The notes under the pieces: generated by a model
The model's input: only the letters and a program-made list of their open reading frames with translations
Databases searched by the model: none
What the model was told of the DNA's origin: nothing
Program-made: the position numbers and the translations under genes
Shown: positions 35,470-38,585 of the stretch, in pieces
Layout of the letters: each line of letters starts with the position of its first letter
How positions within the stretch are numbered: the first letter of the stretch is position 1
Source of the DNA: Clostridiales bacterium
GTDB lineage: Bacteria; Bacillota; Clostridia; Oscillospirales; Butyricicoccaceae
Length of the DNA: 38,585 bases
NCBI GenBank assembly: GCA_022775385.1
Contig: JALFIV010000070.1
Span: 1-38,585, forward strand
Direction: 5' to 3'

Positions 35470-35529
35470 CCGGTTACATGGAGGACAGACACAAAGCTGT
35501 TCCGTGCGGGTTGAAACCCTCAGCCATCC
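35467..35529 (+). repeat. Repeat B, copy 3 (3'-truncated)
   Basis: GAACCGGTTACATGGAGGACAGACACAAAGCTGTTCCGTGCGGGTTGAAACCCTCAGCCATCC; starts at the end of repeat A copy 2. Confidence 0.85.
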
Positions 35530-35549
35530 CTATAAAAGAGAACGAAAAC

Positions 35550-35583
35550 AAACCCCGCATGACAGACCGTCATGCGGGGTTTT
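35550..35583 (-). terminator. Rho-independent terminator of the iolE-like gene
   Basis: AAACCCCGCATGAC-AGACC-GTCATGCGGGGTTT, T-rich on both strands. Confidence 0.88.
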
Positions 35584-35599
35584 CTGTATTTTTTACGGA

Positions 35600-36493
35600 T
35601 TACAGACCGGTGCGGTTGCGGATATAGTGTCTCGCAATCAGTGCGGTCTCATACGGATTTGCCTTCTCCGGATCCTGCTCCGCCTCGACCATCAGCCAGC
35701 CCTCATAGCCGACCTTGTCCAGTGTCATGAAGATCGGGGTGAACTCGATGCAGCCCTCGCCCGGAATCGTGAAGCAGCCCTCGACAACGGCGTCGCGGAA
35801 CTTCCAGCCCTTTGCTGCACACTCCTCCATCTTCTGCTTGCGGATGTCCTTCAGATGAACGTGGCCGATGCGCTCTGCGAACTCCTCGCAGACAGCAGCC
35901 GGATCATCGCCCGCCAGCAGGGTGTGTCCGGAATCGAAGCACAGGAAGACATACTTCGGGTTAGTGTGATCCATGACGTACTTGGTCTCCTCGCGGGTCT
36001 GAACCACGGTGCCCATGTGCGGATGGAAGCAGAGCTTGATGCCGTGCTCCACAGCGAGCTTGCCCAGCTTGTTCAGTCCGTCGCACAGACGATCCATCTC
36101 CTCCTGCGTTGCAGTCGGATGGTCGCCGAGCATCGGGACATCTTCGGTAAACGTACAGCGGGTGACCTCTGCAACGTGGATGTGCTCGCCGTGCAGAACG
36201 GCCAGATCAACCAGGTGCTTGAGGAAGCGCTTCTCGTTGTCCTCAAAATCGCCCTCGCACAGGGTGGAGGAGAACCAGCGGCTGCCGATTTTCATGCCGC
36301 GGATATCCAGACTTCTCTTGAGCACGGTCATATCGGACGGATACTTGCGTCCAATCTCGGTGCCCTGGAATCCTGCCAGAGCAGCCTCACTCAGGCACTG
36401 CTCAAATGTGTTCTTCTCGCCCAGCGACGGCATATCGTCGTTGGACCAAGTAAGCGGTGAAATACCGACTTTAACATTTTTTCCTTCAAACAT
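35600..36493 (-). CDS. iolE: Sugar phosphate isomerase/epimerase, IolE-like (myo-inosose dehydratase family)
   Basis: VKVGISPLTWSNDDMPSLGEKNTFEQCLSEAALAGFQGTEIGRKYP...CFHPHMGTVVQTREE...LCFDSGHTLLAGDDPAAVCEEFAERIGHVHLKDIR...GEGCIEF; SD GAAAGGTAG. Confidence 0.82.
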   Translation of the reverse strand: MFEGKNVKVGISPLTWSNDDMPSLGEKNTFEQCLSEAALAGFQGTEIGRKYPSDMTVLKRSLDIRGMKIGSRWFSSTLCEGDFEDNEKRFLKHLVDLAVLHGEHIHVAEVTRCTFTEDVPMLGDHPTATQEEMDRLCDGLNKLGKLAVEHGIKLCFHPHMGTVVQTREETKYVMDHTNPKYVFLCFDSGHTLLAGDDPAAVCEEFAERIGHVHLKDIRKQKMEECAAKGWKFRDAVVEGCFTIPGEGCIEFTPIFMTLDKVGYEGWLMVEAEQDPEKANPYETALIARHYIRNRTGL

Positions 36494-36697
36494 ACGATAA
36501 CTACCTTTCTCCAAGATTGTGAAATATAGAACAATCTACTCTACACCTAATACTTTATACTTTTTTACAAAAAAATCAAGTGGCAGAACGCCAAAAAAAC
36601 TACCTCTCCCTTGTAAAAAAGAGAGAAATTCCCGTGTTACAAGGCGTGTAAGTTTTCGGTTTCTTGCTTTTTTTCAGGGATTTCCGCATTTTTGTGC

Positions 36698-36742
36698 AAA
36701 AAAACAAGGCAAGTAGACCGCGCTGTCCGCGGCATACTTGCC
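36698..36742 (-). terminator. Rho-independent terminator downstream of the 190-aa membrane protein
   Basis: Minus strand GGCAAGTA...CCGCG/CGCGG...TACTTGCC followed by TTGTTTTTTT. Confidence 0.85.
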
Positions 36743-36757
36743 AAAGTTTTCACAAAA

Positions 36758-37330
36758 TCAGGCGTCCATGTCGTCTTCTGCGGTCTCCTCTCCGGATTCC
36801 CCCGCCGGAAGAATCTCCTCCGGCTCGTCGTCCTCGAACACCGCGCGGTCCACGCCGGACTTCTTCGCCTGTTCCTGCTTTTCCTGTTCCTCCTGCGCCT
36901 CGCGCTCCTCCATCTCGTGGAGCTTGGACAGGTACTTGTCGCCGAGCAGGCGCTTCATCTCCGCCTCCTCTTCGTCCTGCTTGCGCTGCAGACGGTTCAT
37001 CTCGTCGAGCTTTTCCTCCGCCGTACCCTCTTCGTACGGGATGTACATCTTGGGTTCGATGACATACTTGGAGAGCGCCCAGCCGAGTGCCGCAACGATC
37101 AGTTCCACCACAAACGTCCAGTGCACCGAAATCGTCAGCTTGAGCGCAATGCGCAGTGCGGAAAACAGGATCATACCCAGACAGAAGCCGAGGATCATGC
37201 AGTAAAACCGGATGGCTGGCATCTTGAACCGCTGCTCCTCGGTCAGATTCGGGTTGAGCGGGATGCGGTCGGGCGTTTCAATCTCGCCATACGGATTTTT
37301 GTACTCAATCTTATCGTCTTTTTTGTTCAT
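36758..37330 (-). CDS. Hypothetical membrane protein: two TM segments plus acidic coiled-coil C-terminal tail
   Basis: FYCMILGFCLGMILFSALRIALKL, WTFVVELIVAALGWALSKYVI, then KLDEMNRLQRKQDEEEAEMKRLLGDKYLSKLHEMEEREAQEEQEK; terminator directly downstream. Confidence 0.75.
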   Translation of the reverse strand: MNKKDDKIEYKNPYGEIETPDRIPLNPNLTEEQRFKMPAIRFYCMILGFCLGMILFSALRIALKLTISVHWTFVVELIVAALGWALSKYVIEPKMYIPYEEGTAEEKLDEMNRLQRKQDEEEAEMKRLLGDKYLSKLHEMEEREAQEEQEKQEQAKKSGVDRAVFEDDEPEEILPAGESGEETAEDDMDA

Positions 37331-37449
37331 TCGTGTCCATTCCCTCTTTTTTGTTCTCTTTCCGAGGAGATTCCTCGTTCCCTATTATAGCATACCGCCC
37401 GGAACACCCGCAATACACAATGGGATGGCATTCTGTCCGGTTTTCACCC

Positions 37450-38523
37450 TCACCGCAGGGTGCGGACCGAGTCACGCTCCGCGAGATCGAGCTGGAATTT
37501 GTAATTGGCGTCGAACTCCGGATTCTCGATTTTCTGCAGCAGATTTTCCGCCGCCTTGATGCCGAGCTTTTCCTTGGGGTGGATGTAGCTGCTGATCGGG
37601 AACTCCATCCGGTTGTTGAGATTGGAATCGTCAAAGCTGATGAGCGACAGGTCGCGCGGCACGACGATATTGCGACGGCGTGCAAACTGATACAGCCGCA
37701 CAGCGATCTCATCATTGAAGCACACCATTGCGGTGCAGGTCTGCAGCAGCTGGTACAGATAGTTGCCGTACGAGCCGTCGTAGAGATAGTCGATGCTCTC
37801 CGTCGTGTACCAGGTCACGCGCGATTCATCCAGCGGCAGACCGCAGCGGCGCAGTCCGGCGGCATAGCCGACAAAGCGCAGATGCGCCGCGTAGTCGTCC
37901 GACTTGAAAATACCACCGATGTGACGGTGTCCGCGCTCATGCAGATATTGAATCGCACGCTCCGCCGTCCGCACATTGTCCGGACTGATGCACGGCAGAT
38001 TCCGCCCCGGAAATTCGCTGTGCAGCAGGACACACGGCAGGCGCTCTTCAATCTCGCGGTACTGATCGCTGTTGCACTGGAAAACGGCATTGCGGCTCGG
38101 CTCGAGCAGCAGACCGTCCGGCGGATTGTCCAGAATCTCGCGCAGAATGCGCCGTTCATTCTCCCGGCTGTTGTTTGTGATATACAGATTGGTCGTGTAT
38201 CCCGCGTTCATCAGCGTCGAGCTGATGCCCGAGATAATCGGCGGAAGAATATACTCATTCTCCGAGGTGACGACCAAAGCAATCGTCTTGGTGTGTGCGC
38301 GGCGGCGCAGCCGCTCCATCGGCCGGATATAGGTGCCGCTTCCCTGGATTCGGTTGACCATGCCCTCCTTTTCGAGCAGCGCGATCGCCTGACGCACGGT
38401 CTGGCGGCTCACACCGTACTGTTCTCCCAGCTTTGGCTCGGATTCCAGACGGTCTCCCGGTGCGAGCGTCCCGTTCAGGATCTGCTCCTGCAGCTCGTGA
38501 AACAGCTTCATGTACTTCAGCAT
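37450..38523 (-). CDS. GntR-type HTH / LacI-type ligand-binding transcriptional regulator (AraR-like)
   Basis: N-terminal wHTH LFHELQEQILNGTLAPGDRLESEPKLGEQYGVSRQTVRQAIALLEKEGMVNRIQGSGTYI; C-terminal periplasmic-binding-like domain (TIALVVTSENEYILPPIISGIS...DLSLISFDDSNL). Confidence 0.93.
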   Translation of the reverse strand: MLKYMKLFHELQEQILNGTLAPGDRLESEPKLGEQYGVSRQTVRQAIALLEKEGMVNRIQGSGTYIRPMERLRRRAHTKTIALVVTSENEYILPPIISGISSTLMNAGYTTNLYITNNSRENERRILREILDNPPDGLLLEPSRNAVFQCNSDQYREIEERLPCVLLHSEFPGRNLPCISPDNVRTAERAIQYLHERGHRHIGGIFKSDDYAAHLRFVGYAAGLRRCGLPLDESRVTWYTTESIDYLYDGSYGNYLYQLLQTCTAMVCFNDEIAVRLYQFARRRNIVVPRDLSLISFDDSNLNNRMEFPISSYIHPKEKLGIKAAENLLQKIENPEFDANYKFQLDLAERDSVRTLR

Positions 38524-38585
38524 CTTTTTCCCCTTCCTCTCTCTTGGTATGTCCGCTTCTTTGTCTCCTTCTCCGATTCTATTAT

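Noticed and set aside
34946-35529. CRISPR array
   Set aside because: Repeats are too long and too few, spacing is irregular (443 bp for repeat A), and there are no cas genes in the window.
35385-36460. ORFs at 35385-35627 and 35423-36460 starting in the repeat region
   Set aside because: They run through the terminator and antisense into the iolE-like gene; the repeat-derived portion has no SD or domain support.

Overview
The window looks like a 38.6 kb chromosomal segment of a moderately high-GC Clostridia-like Firmicute (lineage inferred from gene content and order, not tested). It is mostly housekeeping: aspS (partial), hisS, mgsA, a MinD-like ATPase, a PBP2/mreD/mreC/maf/dut/U32/zapA block, proBA, a CYTH protein, an MBL hydrolase, a ROK-like kinase with nagA, a TauE-like permease, panG(candidate)/panB/panC/panD, an AraC regulator, a flavin reductase, ftsK/spoIIIE, a HAD hydrolase, an iolE-like gene and a GntR/LacI hybrid regulator. 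The most unusual parts are: (1) a ~750-bp region without a convincing ORF (34.84-35.6 kb) built from an 81-bp direct repeat, a second three-copy repeat family and five strong hairpins; (2) three tandem secreted VanW-domain paralogues (21.2-25.5 kb), two of which share an identical 29-bp terminator hairpin; (3) an Asp/Glu/Tyr low-complexity tail on PBP2; (4) a mre/min locus without mreB, minC or minE; (5) a ROK-like kinase with a ~150-aa N-terminal extension and a promoter-proximal palindrome. I saw no tRNA, rRNA, CRISPR array, prophage or transposase. Many long ORFs in the track are antisense shadows of real genes. Family calls come from motif recognition only; no database search was run.
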